Source: Chthonomonas sp. (lineage in GTDB: Bacteria; Armatimonadota; Fimbriimonadia; Fimbriimonadales; Fimbriimonadaceae). From it: DNA of 64,000 nucleotides. Below the pieces are notes generated by a model. That model was not told where the DNA came from. It saw only the letters and a list, made by a program, of their open reading frames with translations, and ran no database searches. This document shows, one piece after another, positions 1-8,334 of this stretch. Within the stretch, counting starts at the first letter, position 1; each line of letters begins with the position of its first letter. The position numbers and the translations under genes are program-made. The DNA is taken from positions 1 through 64,000 of the forward strand of contig JAEURR010000003.1 in the NCBI GenBank assembly GCA_016788115.1, in the 5' to 3' direction.

Positions 1-1
1 C

Positions 2-37
2 CTGTTGCCTGCGGTGAGCTGGTTCTTCAACCCCTGA
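2..37 (+). CDS. C-terminal end of an upstream gene (partial)
   Basis: An open frame enters from the left edge and ends at TGA (35-37). The eleven visible residues are hydrophobic and end Trp-Phe-Phe-Asn-Pro. Too little is present to name a family. The tRNA-Arg promoter begins immediately after it. Confidence 0.35.
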   Translation: MLPAVSWFFNP

Positions 38-49
38 ACCCGCGAGGGA

Positions 50-55
50 TATACT
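50..55 (+). promoter_or_regulatory. -10 box for tRNA-Arg
   Basis: TATACT lies 10 bases before the first base of the mature tRNA. A weak -35-like TTCAAC sits at 26-31. tRNA-Pro downstream has a comparable TATAGT 12 bases before its 5' end. Confidence 0.5.
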
Positions 56-65
56 GGGGCCTCGC

Positions 66-141
66 GGCCTCGTAGCTCAGTGGATAGAGCGCCTCCGTCC
101 TAAGGAGGGCGTCGGGGGTTCGATTCCCTCCGGGGCCGCCA
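66..141 (+). tRNA. tRNA-Arg(CCT)
   Basis: A complete cloverleaf of 76 bases with encoded CCA. The acceptor stem pairs 66-72 with 131-137, and the T-loop is TTCGATT. The anticodon loop is GTCCTAA, giving anticodon CCT. The 3' part from the anticodon loop onward (98-141) recurs at 5959-6002, 6921-6964 (decayed) and 8130-8173. That is the usual footprint of elements that integrate into a tRNA gene and rebuild its 3' end. Confidence 0.97.
98..141 (+). repeat. attL-like repeat inside tRNA-Arg
   Basis: These 44 bases, from the anticodon loop to the CCA end, match 5959-6002 at 43 of 44 positions (C128 corresponds to A5989). The intact copy belongs to the working tRNA and the others are fragments, so this is the natural left attachment site of the island downstream. 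Confidence 0.8.
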
Positions 142-319
142 CTATTTTGAACCACGACCCGCCCCAGTCAGAGCCGTACTTCAGGCGGTCAACCCGTGAA
201 AACTTCAAAAACGGTCCTACGGGCGCAATACTAGAGGTGAAAGCTCCGACCGTATAGGCATGACAACAACCGAGGCCAGTCAACCTGCCAATCAATAATA
301 GTGTAGCATTACAGGCAGT

Positions 320-1477
320 ATGGTAAAACTTTCCTCGCACATGGAGGGCATCGAGCCTTCTGACATTCGCAAATGGACCTCAATCATAGAGAAAGCTCAG
401 GGTATTAACCTGGCACAGGGGAACTGCTTCATTGAGCCCGCTCCTTACTTTGATCGCCTTGCCGATGCCGCCCGCGAAGCAATGGACACAGGAAAGTCAA
501 AGACGTCATACAATACGTACTCTCCGACCGCGGGAGTCCCAGCACTCCGAGAAGCGATAGCAAAGAAGTCTCTAGAGTTCAACCGCGTCATGGTCGATCC
601 TGATCCACTGAGTGGAACCCTGGTTGTCACTGCCGGAGCTACTGGTGCATTGCATTGCACTCTTCACAGCCTCATGGATCCGGGTGACGAAGTGATCCTC
701 TTCGAGCCTTTCTATAACTACCATTTGAAAGCTGTCTTGATGCTCGGGGGAGTTCCCAAGGTCGTTCCGCTACGCCGCCCGGACTGGCACTTTGACCCAG
801 ATGAACTTCGCGCCGCAATCACGAGCCGAACAAGGGCCGTAATCGTCAACACACCAAACAACCCAACAGGAAAGATCTTTACAAACGAAGAACTGCTCGC
901 AATTGGGAGAATTTGTCTGGAACATGACATCCCGATGATTTCAGATGAAGTCTATGAGTTCATCACATTTGACGGAAAGGAGCACGTAAGCCCGGCATCC
1001 ATCGAAGAGATCGCCTCAAATGTCGTAACCATCTCCGCATTCAGTAAAACTCTCGCTATTACAGGTTGGCGCATCGGATATGCGATTGCGCCTCCCGAGA
1101 TCGCTCGCCGTATCCGAATCGCGAATGAAATGAACTATGTTTGCGCACCAACTCCCTTGCAACACGCGGTTGCTGATTTGACGAATGACTGGCCGCTATT
1201 CCTAGAACTCAAGGGTCGGTTTCAATCAAAGCGCGAAATTCTCTGCAATGCACTTTCAGGCATGGGCTTCGTCCCCACTTTCCCTGACGGAGCTTACTAT
1301 GTACTAACAAACTGCGAATGTCTCGGGCTGCCGAACGCTGTAGCAATCAACGAGCACTTGATCGAGACACATAAAATCGCCGGGGTACCTGGTAGCGCGT
1401 TTTTCGCAAACGACCCGAATAGTCAGTACGTAAGATTCTGCTTCGCTGTCACCGACCGCGAACTGGCATCACTGTAA
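320..1477 (+). CDS. PLP-dependent class I/II aminotransferase (island cargo)
   Basis: A full-length fold-type I aminotransferase of 385 residues. Visible active-site elements are NTPNNPTG near residue 180, ISDEVYE (Asp209, Tyr212), SAFSKTLAITGWRIGY with the PLP lysine at about 243, and the carboxylate-binding arginine in YVRF near the C-terminus. It resembles aspartate, kynurenine or methionine aminotransferases and the substrate cannot be told. A second Met at 341 is an equally good start, and neither has a strong ribosome-binding site. The gene ends 9 bases before the TIR-like gene, so the two are probably co-transcribed. No amino-acid biosynthesis genes are near. The DNA is visibly richer in A+T than the core genes, which suggests transfer. 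Confidence 0.88.
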   Translation: MVKLSSHMEGIEPSDIRKWTSIIEKAQGINLAQGNCFIEPAPYFDRLADAAREAMDTGKSKTSYNTYSPTAGVPALREAIAKKSLEFNRVMVDPDPLSGTLVVTAGATGALHCTLHSLMDPGDEVILFEPFYNYHLKAVLMLGGVPKVVPLRRPDWHFDPDELRAAITSRTRAVIVNTPNNPTGKIFTNEELLAIGRICLEHDIPMISDEVYEFITFDGKEHVSPASIEEIASNVVTISAFSKTLAITGWRIGYAIAPPEIARRIRIANEMNYVCAPTPLQHAVADLTNDWPLFLELKGRFQSKREILCNALSGMGFVPTFPDGAYYVLTNCECLGLPNAVAINEHLIETHKIAGVPGSAFFANDPNSQYVRFCFAVTDRELASL

Positions 1478-1486
1478 TGAAAAACA

Positions 1487-3340
1487 ATGAGTAATTTTCA
1501 AGAATCCGTTAGTGAGGCGAATGGAAAGTACTTTCTTGATGACAAGAAGTTCCACATTTTTCTGTCATTCGCTGGCCCCGTAGGAACCCGAGTAGCTCAG
1601 GAACTGAAGACCTTGATCAAAGATGATGAGTATGCCGCTTACGTTTACTCGGAAGTTTCTTTTTCGACAGACCGTTCACTTGCCGATACAAACCGCGAAG
1701 CGGTCCGGGACGCAGATGTTATCATAGTGCTTCTTGATGATATCGCAGGACAATCTCCAAACGTAGCAACGGAAATTGGGTACGCACGCGCTTATCATAT
1801 TCCAGTGATTCTCGTTAGGTTTAAAGTAAATGAAAAACTCGAGATGTTCGAGACTCTCGCAACTCAAGGATTTCTGGAAGTGCACAATGATTGTTCCTTG
1901 GATCAATGCAAGGCAGAACACCTGGCGCATGTATGGAAGCAGTGCTTAACGGAAATCAATCAACAGTTTGACGGAGATCATTACCGCTTAGTGTTGTCGA
2001 GGCTGCATCGTGCCGAGAGCTTACTTATTGAACACTCACTCGATACCCATACTCCAAAGTTTGTAAAACGCGCGTTCTCCCAAGCCATGTTAGACGCGAT
2101 AGAAAGAGCAAGCGACTTGAAACTCCTCGGTGGCAGCAAAGTAGGGCATCACTTCGTCTCAAAGGTGTCCCATGAAGCTAGTTTCCTACGAGTGGCTTCT
2201 GCGTTCTTTTATGAGGCAGAGGCAATCTACGGTATATCTGTAGAATCCGTAAGCAGTTTCTGGACCGATGAAGAGAGCAATCAACTGACCGATGTTTATC
2301 TTAAGTTGCACAATGGCAAAGAGGCTGGACGGCTTTTCGTTTTCCAAAGCAAAGATGGACTCAGGCAACACTTAGAGCGCGGCGTTTTTAAAAGGCAACT
2401 CGACACTTTTGGACCTGGCGGAAAGGTCTTGTTGACTTCGCTAACAAAATATCGACAAGTTGTGTATGAAGCGTTATTCGACTCCGAAATAATGAGTCAA
2501 CAACCAGATTTCTTGTTTGCTCTCCCTACGTTTGACATGGCGTTCGTTAAGTATTCTCAGAGCGGGAAAGAGCAGTGGTATTTAGCGATACTAACTCCGA
2601 ACCGCTTCTATCACATCAAAATCCTGGGACAGAATCAAGGCTCTAATTCGAAGAAATTCGCGGGAGACCTGGCGGTCAAGATCGATCTAGTTAAAGATCT
2701 TTTCAGTACGCAGAGCACGCATGAGACAACGGGGAACGTCATAAAATTCTATGAACACGAAACGCACGACAATCTAATCAATAAAGTGTTGCCAAAAAAC
2801 GTCGACCAGGATGTTCTACATATGGTACGGCTAGTATGGCCCGACGCAGATTCTTTGCTTCCTAAAGCCTTGGATTCCTTACACAAGAAGCTCGATGAAC
2901 TAGTCAAGACGGGAGGCAATGATGCCCCAAAACGATATTCTCTCTGGCACGGCGCGACGGATCTAAATAAGAAACGCTTTGACCATCATACAGGTGTAAA
3001 AATAGAGTCTGAGGAAAGTAGCCCTAGGCACATACTCATTGTATTGGTTTACGATAATATAGAATTTGCGAACAAGGCATACGAATCGGACACATTCTCA
3101 GATCTTCGCGACGAGATGATACGAAATTATCTTGCAGACAGCGGATTCCAACTAAGCGGTGTTGATCTTGACGACCATTCAAGCGAAGATACAATTGTAA
3201 AGGCACTGATTCAAGCTTACGGTCAGGCAACAATGATCGCGTCGGGGCACCTTAAACGTGAAGATTTATTGTTGTACTCCGAGAGTCGGAGGCGACCCGA
3301 CTCAGCAATCTTGGACAAGCTTTTGCAACCCCGCCCCTAA
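1487..3340 (+). CDS. TIR-like domain protein with uncharacterised C-terminal region
   Basis: Residues 20-115 look like a TIR or nucleoside-deoxyribosyltransferase-like Rossmann fold. There is a first strand FHIFLSFAG, a second strand VIIVLLDD, and QSPNVATEIGYARA where Glu96 occupies the catalytic glutamate position of NAD-cleaving TIR domains. Residues 200-617 match no family I recognise; they look globular, mixed alpha/beta, without membrane segments. TIR domains in bacterial immunity degrade NAD or make cyclic ADP-ribose signals. The setting in a tRNA island next to an aminotransferase and two membrane proteins fits a defence system, but that role is inferred. The stop overlaps the convergent membrane gene by 4 bp (CTAA at 3337-3340). 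Confidence 0.7.
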   Translation: MSNFQESVSEANGKYFLDDKKFHIFLSFAGPVGTRVAQELKTLIKDDEYAAYVYSEVSFSTDRSLADTNREAVRDADVIIVLLDDIAGQSPNVATEIGYARAYHIPVILVRFKVNEKLEMFETLATQGFLEVHNDCSLDQCKAEHLAHVWKQCLTEINQQFDGDHYRLVLSRLHRAESLLIEHSLDTHTPKFVKRAFSQAMLDAIERASDLKLLGGSKVGHHFVSKVSHEASFLRVASAFFYEAEAIYGISVESVSSFWTDEESNQLTDVYLKLHNGKEAGRLFVFQSKDGLRQHLERGVFKRQLDTFGPGGKVLLTSLTKYRQVVYEALFDSEIMSQQPDFLFALPTFDMAFVKYSQSGKEQWYLAILTPNRFYHIKILGQNQGSNSKKFAGDLAVKIDLVKDLFSTQSTHETTGNVIKFYEHETHDNLINKVLPKNVDQDVLHMVRLVWPDADSLLPKALDSLHKKLDELVKTGGNDAPKRYSLWHGATDLNKKRFDHHTGVKIESEESSPRHILIVLVYDNIEFANKAYESDTFSDLRDEMIRNYLADSGFQLSGVDLDDHSSEDTIVKALIQAYGQATMIASGHLKREDLLLYSESRRRPDSAILDKLLQPRP

Positions 3341-4470
3341 AATTGGTGCTCCGCTGCGTCCATATCCAAGACAAATCGATGATGCTCCTGAAGTCCAAGC
3401 GTCTCGCCTTCAATTGCCAACTCAACCCATGCTTCCAATTCAGCCGAAGTATTCAAGGATGTTCTTCCAGCTTGGTCCCACTTAGAGGTCAGTCCTTCCC
3501 ACTTCTTTAGGTATTCGACGTTCCGGACGATGTTTGCTTTTGCTCCCGTGGCATTGAGCCGCATCCTCATCAACCCGCTCCATGCCAAGCCAAACATCGC
3601 GATCTTCTTTAGGACCTCCCCTGAATGCTCTTTGAGTCCTGCTATGCTCGTGCTTGTTAAATACGTGCCCGATACCTCCCACAGTTCTGGCTTCCAAGAG
3701 CAAATGAGAGCAAGAACTCCGAAGCCTAGTGATCCAAAAAAAATGACTTTGCCGTAAGCGGTACGAACTGCTACCCGTCTTTGAGCTTCTTCGAGTCCGT
3801 TATTCAAGTAAGCAATCTGAACAGTAGGGCGGTGTTCGTAATAGAACTGCGCTGCCTGCAAGAATTCGGGAGTTGCACTTAGTCTGCCACGGTTCCGCTC
3901 AAGCTCCGACTTCAGTGCATGCAGCCCAACGGCATGGTCAAAAATTTTCGGGTTTGTCCGAAATGCGTCCTTTTCCTGTGAACCGTCAACGAGAGTCACT
4001 TTGAGAGCATCCCAGTCCCGATCAAGGTCCGAGACTTCTACGAGCGCGGCCCTACCCAGCATCCAACGAGCGGTCTGTACACCGAGCCAAGCCCGAGTAA
4101 TCTCGGTGCTGATTCGCACTCTAATCCAATCGTCCTTAAACGGCCGAAGTCGTCGAATGAGAATGTACCCAAGCGAAAGGACACCAATGCCGAGCCAAAG
4201 ACTGATCAAGAATGAAATTGATAGAATGACAATTGCGGCGTAAAAAAACCAGGACGCATCGCGCTGGTGCTTACGTTTTAGCTCATTTGCCTGACGGTCC
4301 CACAAGAAAAATTCTGTCCTGGCAGGTAGCGTCTGCTCCTTCAACTTCTTCAAAGATACGGAGTCGTAAGCAAAGACTGTGGCGGGAGACCAAACATCCC
4401 GATTCCATTTTCGCTCTCCTTCGGTCTTTGGCGAGGCCTCCTGCCAATTTTGTTCGGATGCTGCGTTCAT
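3337..4470 (-). CDS. Multi-pass membrane protein, SLATT/S-4TM-like
   Basis: A 377-residue protein with two transmembrane hairpins. The first is at about residues 73-107, beginning WFFYAAIVILSISFL. The second, weaker one is in the C-terminal half (VIFFGSLGFGVLALI and a following segment). Between and after them are charged helices, including FYYEHRPTVQIAYLNN. The layout recalls the small SLATT or S-4TM pore-type effectors paired with nucleotide-signalling proteins, but I cannot confirm homology. It is convergent with the TIR-like gene and lies downstream of a second membrane gene on the same strand, 130 bp away. Real coding is supported by length, hydrophobic periodicity and tight packing. Confidence 0.6.
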   Translation of the reverse strand: MNAASEQNWQEASPKTEGERKWNRDVWSPATVFAYDSVSLKKLKEQTLPARTEFFLWDRQANELKRKHQRDASWFFYAAIVILSISFLISLWLGIGVLSLGYILIRRLRPFKDDWIRVRISTEITRAWLGVQTARWMLGRAALVEVSDLDRDWDALKVTLVDGSQEKDAFRTNPKIFDHAVGLHALKSELERNRGRLSATPEFLQAAQFYYEHRPTVQIAYLNNGLEEAQRRVAVRTAYGKVIFFGSLGFGVLALICSWKPELWEVSGTYLTSTSIAGLKEHSGEVLKKIAMFGLAWSGLMRMRLNATGAKANIVRNVEYLKKWEGLTSKWDQAGRTSLNTSAELEAWVELAIEGETLGLQEHHRFVLDMDAAEHQF

Positions 4471-4600
4471 CTCGCTTTATACTGACATGAAACGATTGTT
4501 CGGTGCAAGTTCGTATTCTATACGAACCGTACAGTCGGGCCGTTCACATATCTTGCGTGTTAATCGGCGGGCCATCATAGGCTCGGATTGAGCTGAGGCA

Positions 4601-5620
4601 CTACCCGAACTTTGCCGCATAGATCGCCTTTCGTTTTGCGTGTCCGTATGCAAGGATTTGAATCGACATCCCGGTTAGGCTCCCAGCGACAACGCTTAGA
4701 AGTACAACAACAACCTCGGGTGCGCCGTGTTGAGAATACTCCCAGAAGGTAAGCCCACATCCCAAGCAAATCAGCAACATGCATAGCGCGCTAGCCTTCG
4801 TACGTTGCTTTTCGAGAGATCCTATTTGTTCGGATAGGACTCTGGCATTTTCCAGAGCACGATCCGCCTCCGAGAAATGGCCAAGCAGCCGAGCAGGGTC
4901 GAGTTCAGATGAACTCGCCGCTAATGCGTTCTGTGCCATTTCATGACCCGTTCTTACTGATTCGGCAACACTTTGACTCTCTTCGCGTGCCCGCTCCTTA
5001 AGTCGCTTCAATCGCGAAAAAAGAGATGCCAAGTAAACAACACTTGCCGATGAAACTGCGGTCCCAACGGAAGCGAATGCGTCTCCGACGAACATAACTG
5101 GCAAAAGTGAGCCGATTACTAGGATATACAACCCGTAGTTAGACAAAGTTCTTGCGTGCACAACGTCCGTTTGGTAGTTTTTGTTCGTGTGCCAGCAGGG
5201 AATATTTAGCCCTCTTAGACAAGCATATGCCTCTAACTCAGCTAAATGGCAATACAGCAATCGGGTTGCAATCGCGTGATAGTTGTACCACAGCAAGAAA
5301 ACGATAGATAGGATCGGCAGTGTAAGGACCGCGGGAACCACTACGACCAGAGAGGTTTGTTGTGCTTTCGCAAATATACTGGTAATTAGTCCAATACCAG
5401 CCAGGCTAACAGTTGCGTACTGAGATCGTGTTGCATGAGCCAACTGAGCACGCGTATTTGCTTCTAGCCAAGCGCTTGAGATCCTTTGCCCCACGGCGGT
5501 CAAAGTCTCAGAGTTCGATGCTTCGACCCTTTCATTCGAGTGATCCATCGCTACCGCCGCCGCCTCTGCCGGTGCAGCCTGAGCTTGGGATGAGTCAAAT
5601 TGTGCCTCTTCGTTTGTCAT
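4601..5620 (-). CDS. Multi-pass membrane protein of unknown family with coiled-coil middle
   Basis: A 339-residue protein. An Ala-rich soluble N-terminus (1-65) is followed by a hydrophobic pair at about 73-110, a second pair at about 155-195, a charged helical stretch at about 200-270 rich in Glu, Arg and Lys (likely coiled coil), and a final hairpin at about 275-325 (ALCMLLICLGCGLTF and VVVVLLSVVAGSL). No family was recognised. It is upstream of and co-oriented with the other island membrane gene. Together they could form the membrane-acting part of a TIR-linked system, which is inference from position only. Confidence 0.6.
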   Translation of the reverse strand: MTNEEAQFDSSQAQAAPAEAAAVAMDHSNERVEASNSETLTAVGQRISSAWLEANTRAQLAHATRSQYATVSLAGIGLITSIFAKAQQTSLVVVVPAVLTLPILSIVFLLWYNYHAIATRLLYCHLAELEAYACLRGLNIPCWHTNKNYQTDVVHARTLSNYGLYILVIGSLLPVMFVGDAFASVGTAVSSASVVYLASLFSRLKRLKERAREESQSVAESVRTGHEMAQNALAASSSELDPARLLGHFSEADRALENARVLSEQIGSLEKQRTKASALCMLLICLGCGLTFWEYSQHGAPEVVVVLLSVVAGSLTGMSIQILAYGHAKRKAIYAAKFG

Positions 5621-5919
5621 CTCCTAGTCATTCTAACCAACCCTACAGCAAGTTTGCCCAGAACTCAGTGAAGCGGGTGGTTTAGCTAAACGGGGTCTAA
5701 GGGCGACCGTTGTTTGGGTCTAACTCAATCCTCTTTTCGCGAAGTCTGCCAAGCAAATTGTTGGCTAAGCATTGCAAGACCCGCTCCAGTGTTTGGAAAG
5801 GGATGGTTCGACGGGACCAACTGGCTCCCTAGATCACACTAGAAATGTGTACGGACCTTGTCCTCATTTACGGAACCAACTGGTCAGTTTAATATGGCGG
5901 CCGCAACGGAAGACGCCGG
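5621..5919. other. Non-coding stretch before the att-like repeat, with a short direct repeat
   Basis: No convincing gene is seen. A 12-base motif GGRACCAACTGG occurs at 5813-5824 and again at 5872-5883, 59 bases apart, just inside the island boundary. Direct repeats there are typical of arm-type binding sites for tyrosine recombinases, but this is only a positional analogy. Confidence 0.4.
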
Positions 5920-6002
5920 TAGACTCAGATCAAAATTTTTCAACCGTATTTTCTTCAATCCTAAGGAGGGCGTCGGGGGTTCGATTCCATCCGGGGCCGC
6001 CA
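5920..6002 (+). repeat. att-like copy of the tRNA-Arg 3' half plus conserved left arm (attR 1)
   Basis: Bases 5959-6002 repeat tRNA positions 98-141 with one mismatch. The preceding 39 bases (5920-5958) are not tRNA but are recognisably similar to 8090-8129, which precedes another copy. So the mobile-element end as well as the tRNA target is duplicated. The 5' half of a tRNA is missing, so it is not a functional tRNA. Confidence 0.85.
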
Positions 6003-6025
6003 AGGGTACGCTCGGAAGGAAGGAA

Positions 6026-6898
6026 ATGGCCGATCATCCCAAGGAAAAGGACCTTCCGAAGGCGTGGACCACGATAAGAACAACCGCTCGGTTGCACATT
6101 CTGCGCGCTCACAAGGCCCCCAAGGCCGTGGTCATCCGGCGCAAGCCCACCAAACTCTTCCACATCATTTCGTGGGGAACCCTGACGGACAGTATCGAGT
6201 ACGGGTCTTGGTTCAACGGTCGCATTTATGCCGAGCGGTGTGACCTCTCTTGGGATGGTGCGTGGATGGTCTACCTGGCCCTGGGCGGAGGGGGAGAGAC
6301 GTGGAACGGAATCTGCATGCCGCCACGACTAAAAACCGTCGTAGACGTTCCTAACTTGGGAACGTGGGCCGGCGGTGGATTTTTCTCGGATCCCAAGACG
6401 CTTCGGGCTAATGATATGACCAGCTACAATCGCTCGCTCAGCGAGTTCAACGGGTCGGGCAAGGTCCCATTTTCAATTGAAAGAAAGGATTCTGGTGGTG
6501 AAGTATTTCCAATTCTATTCTACAGGCTCGAGCGCGACGGGTGGAAGCGCGAGGGACCGTGCGGGAAAGAAGTCCGGATTGCTTTGAAAAAAAGCACCTA
6601 TTCCACGGTCTGTCTGGACGATCCCGGATGGTCGTGGCAGCCCACTCCTCAACATCCTCGCCTTCGAATGTTCTATCGCGGCTACTTGATCGGAGGCTAC
6701 ACCTTCGAGTTTCAGCTCGAGGGGTCCGACCTTTTGGATCCGGAGGTGGATTGGGCTACCTGGGACTCCAAGGGAGACCTGCTCGTCGCGAGGCGAGGGG
6801 CGATCGAACGTTATTCGCTCGCAGCTATCCGTCGGGGTACGCCGGACTTCGTGATGGACTTTGAGCATCTCCAACCTCCCGAGAAGCCGCCGCAATAG
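6026..6898 (+). CDS. Hypothetical protein of island module 2
   Basis: The open frame extends upstream through the att repeat, but ATG 6026 is the likely start because a strong purine-rich GGAAGGAAGG lies just before it and outside the repeat. The 290-residue product is soluble, rich in Trp and Gly, and has no signal peptide or membrane segment. Phrases such as ISWGTLTDSIEYGSWFNGRIY and WATWDSKGDLLVARRGAIERY suggest a beta-rich, propeller-like fold, but no family is recognised. It is the only gene between two tRNA-derived repeats, so it looks like single-gene cargo. Confidence 0.65.
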   Translation: MADHPKEKDLPKAWTTIRTTARLHILRAHKAPKAVVIRRKPTKLFHIISWGTLTDSIEYGSWFNGRIYAERCDLSWDGAWMVYLALGGGGETWNGICMPPRLKTVVDVPNLGTWAGGGFFSDPKTLRANDMTSYNRSLSEFNGSGKVPFSIERKDSGGEVFPILFYRLERDGWKREGPCGKEVRIALKKSTYSTVCLDDPGWSWQPTPQHPRLRMFYRGYLIGGYTFEFQLEGSDLLDPEVDWATWDSKGDLLVARRGAIERYSLAAIRRGTPDFVMDFEHLQPPEKPPQ

Positions 6899-6920
6899 AC
6901 ACCCAACGTGCTTGCTCGAG

Positions 6921-6964
6921 AGGAGGAGGGGCGATCCCTTCCGGGGCCGCCACTCTTTTGAACC
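6921..6964 (+). repeat. Decayed third copy of the tRNA-Arg 3' end
   Basis: GAGGAGGGGCGATCCC followed by a clean CCGGGGCCGCCA (6941-6952). The match then continues into the tRNA's own downstream flank: CACTCTTTTGAACC here against CACTATTTTGAACC after the real tRNA. Unlike the copies at 5959 and 8130, this one preserves the native flank. Confidence 0.65.
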
Positions 6965-7050
6965 TGGATTCATCTTAACTTGACGCCTGATCCCCGAATC
7001 ACACTCGACACGACGATCATAAAGTCGTACAGATTTGGCGGAGGCGGAGG

Positions 7051-7971
7051 CTACTTCAAGTTCACCTTCAAGAACGAGATGACTTTCGCAGAGGTTTTGC
7101 GCTCCTCCTGCTCCTGTGTTTCAGACTTCTGGGTTTGTCCGGCTCTGGCACCCTCCACACGCCCCCAATAGAAGCCGTGAGGTGACTTGGCGACCGTGAA
7201 CATCTCTACCCGCTGCCCCTGGTTCTTCATCCGCGTGCAAAGAGGTTCGACAAGAACGTGCGGCACACTTTCGTCGGCGTGACTGGTGAGTAACAAGAGG
7301 GGGACTCGAATTTTGGATGACTGTTCCAATGCCGAGTGTTCGCGTAGGAAAGCTTGGGCCTTGTCCTCAGTACCTTCTCGCCTCAATATTTGCTTGTAGA
7401 GTGCTTTCCCCTGTTCGGCCAGGCTACTTCGCACATCGGGAGAAATGAGGGAGAACGGAGGCTTCAAGACATCGCCTTTCATATAGGTGACGGGATCGAC
7501 CATCCACGGCGATCCTGCGGAGACACATCGGACTTCCTTGCCCATCCTGATTGCTGCTTGGAGCACCTTGTATCCGCCTTGACTTCCGCCGACCAACGCG
7601 ACCCGGCTCCTGTCTACGTTGGGGAGGCCCATGCCAAACCGGATTCCCGCGATCACGTCTTCATCGCCGAGGTTCATAATGCCGTTTCGGTAGCTCACGG
7701 CGAGGATTGCCCACGGCTCTTTGTTGAAGTCGTTCACGATTGATGAAACGCGATTCGGCGCCGCCATCGTCCGCAGGTAACCGTAGGACTTCTCCGTGTT
7801 GCCCCCGTGAACGGTCACGATGAGCGGGAAGGGCCCTGCGCCCTTGGGAATCGAAAGGACGGCCTTCGTCTCTCGACCATCGATAGACTTGTAAACAAGT
7901 TCGGAAATGTCGCGTTCTATGGGACCCGAATGCAGCGAGACCAGGCACATCGCGATGAGTAGATTGCTCAT
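7051..7971 (-). CDS. Secreted S9-type alpha/beta hydrolase
   Basis: A 306-residue protein with a short N-terminal signal peptide (MSNLLIAMCLVSLHSG). The alpha/beta hydrolase core has an oxyanion HGG motif, nucleophile elbow GGSQGG, acid residue in TSHADESVPH and catalytic histidine in SPHGFYW. The order matches prolyl-oligopeptidase-like or dipeptidyl-peptidase esterases, and the substrate is unknown. It is the only gene in island module 3, on the strand opposite to the tRNA. Codon use looks close to that of the core genes. Confidence 0.8.
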   Translation of the reverse strand: MSNLLIAMCLVSLHSGPIERDISELVYKSIDGRETKAVLSIPKGAGPFPLIVTVHGGNTEKSYGYLRTMAAPNRVSSIVNDFNKEPWAILAVSYRNGIMNLGDEDVIAGIRFGMGLPNVDRSRVALVGGSQGGYKVLQAAIRMGKEVRCVSAGSPWMVDPVTYMKGDVLKPPFSLISPDVRSSLAEQGKALYKQILRREGTEDKAQAFLREHSALEQSSKIRVPLLLLTSHADESVPHVLVEPLCTRMKNQGQRVEMFTVAKSPHGFYWGRVEGARAGQTQKSETQEQEERKTSAKVISFLKVNLK

Positions 7972-8089
7972 GCCTTCGAAGACGGCTTTTTCCGATCAAT
8001 GTTCGTTGCGACAAATTCCAGTTTCATAATGGGTCTCTCATTAGGTCTCTCTTAGCCCCTGGATTTTGGGAGACCTCCCGAGACCACTG

Positions 8090-8173
8090 TAGACTCAAAT
8101 CAGAGGTTTTTCAACGTATTGTTCTTCAGTCCTAAGGAGGGCGTCGGGGGTTCGATTCCCCCCGAGGTTGCGT
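8090..8173 (+). repeat. att-like copy of the tRNA-Arg 3' half plus left arm (outer boundary)
   Basis: The first 31 bases from 8130 match tRNA positions 98-128 exactly; the acceptor part has diverged at five positions. The 40 bases before it match those before the 5959 copy with scattered changes. This appears to be the outermost and oldest boundary of the tRNA-Arg island. Confidence 0.8.
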
Positions 8174-8334
8174 GACCCCTTGTGCCCCGCGCACCAACGA
8201 GCGCATCTAGCGGAACCAGAGCTCGCAAACGCTCACGACCGGCAGGCCCCGGTGCGAAGAGTGCCTCACAGAGTGCCAAGTGCGTTCACTTCGATGTCCA
8301 ACACTCTGTGGTTCTTGTCTGACTGCGGCACAAG
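8174..8334. other. Intergenic stretch without recognised features
   Basis: Lies between the outermost tRNA repeat and the 3' end of the GH130 gene. No gene, clear terminator or repeat was seen. Confidence 0.4.

Noticed and set aside
5959-6002. A second tRNA-Arg gene
   Set aside because: Only the 3' half is present, and the D-arm and 5' acceptor strand are absent. It is an attachment-site remnant.
320-8129. Hidden integrase or transposase in the island
   Set aside because: Read in all frames, no tyrosine or serine recombinase or DDE motif was found.
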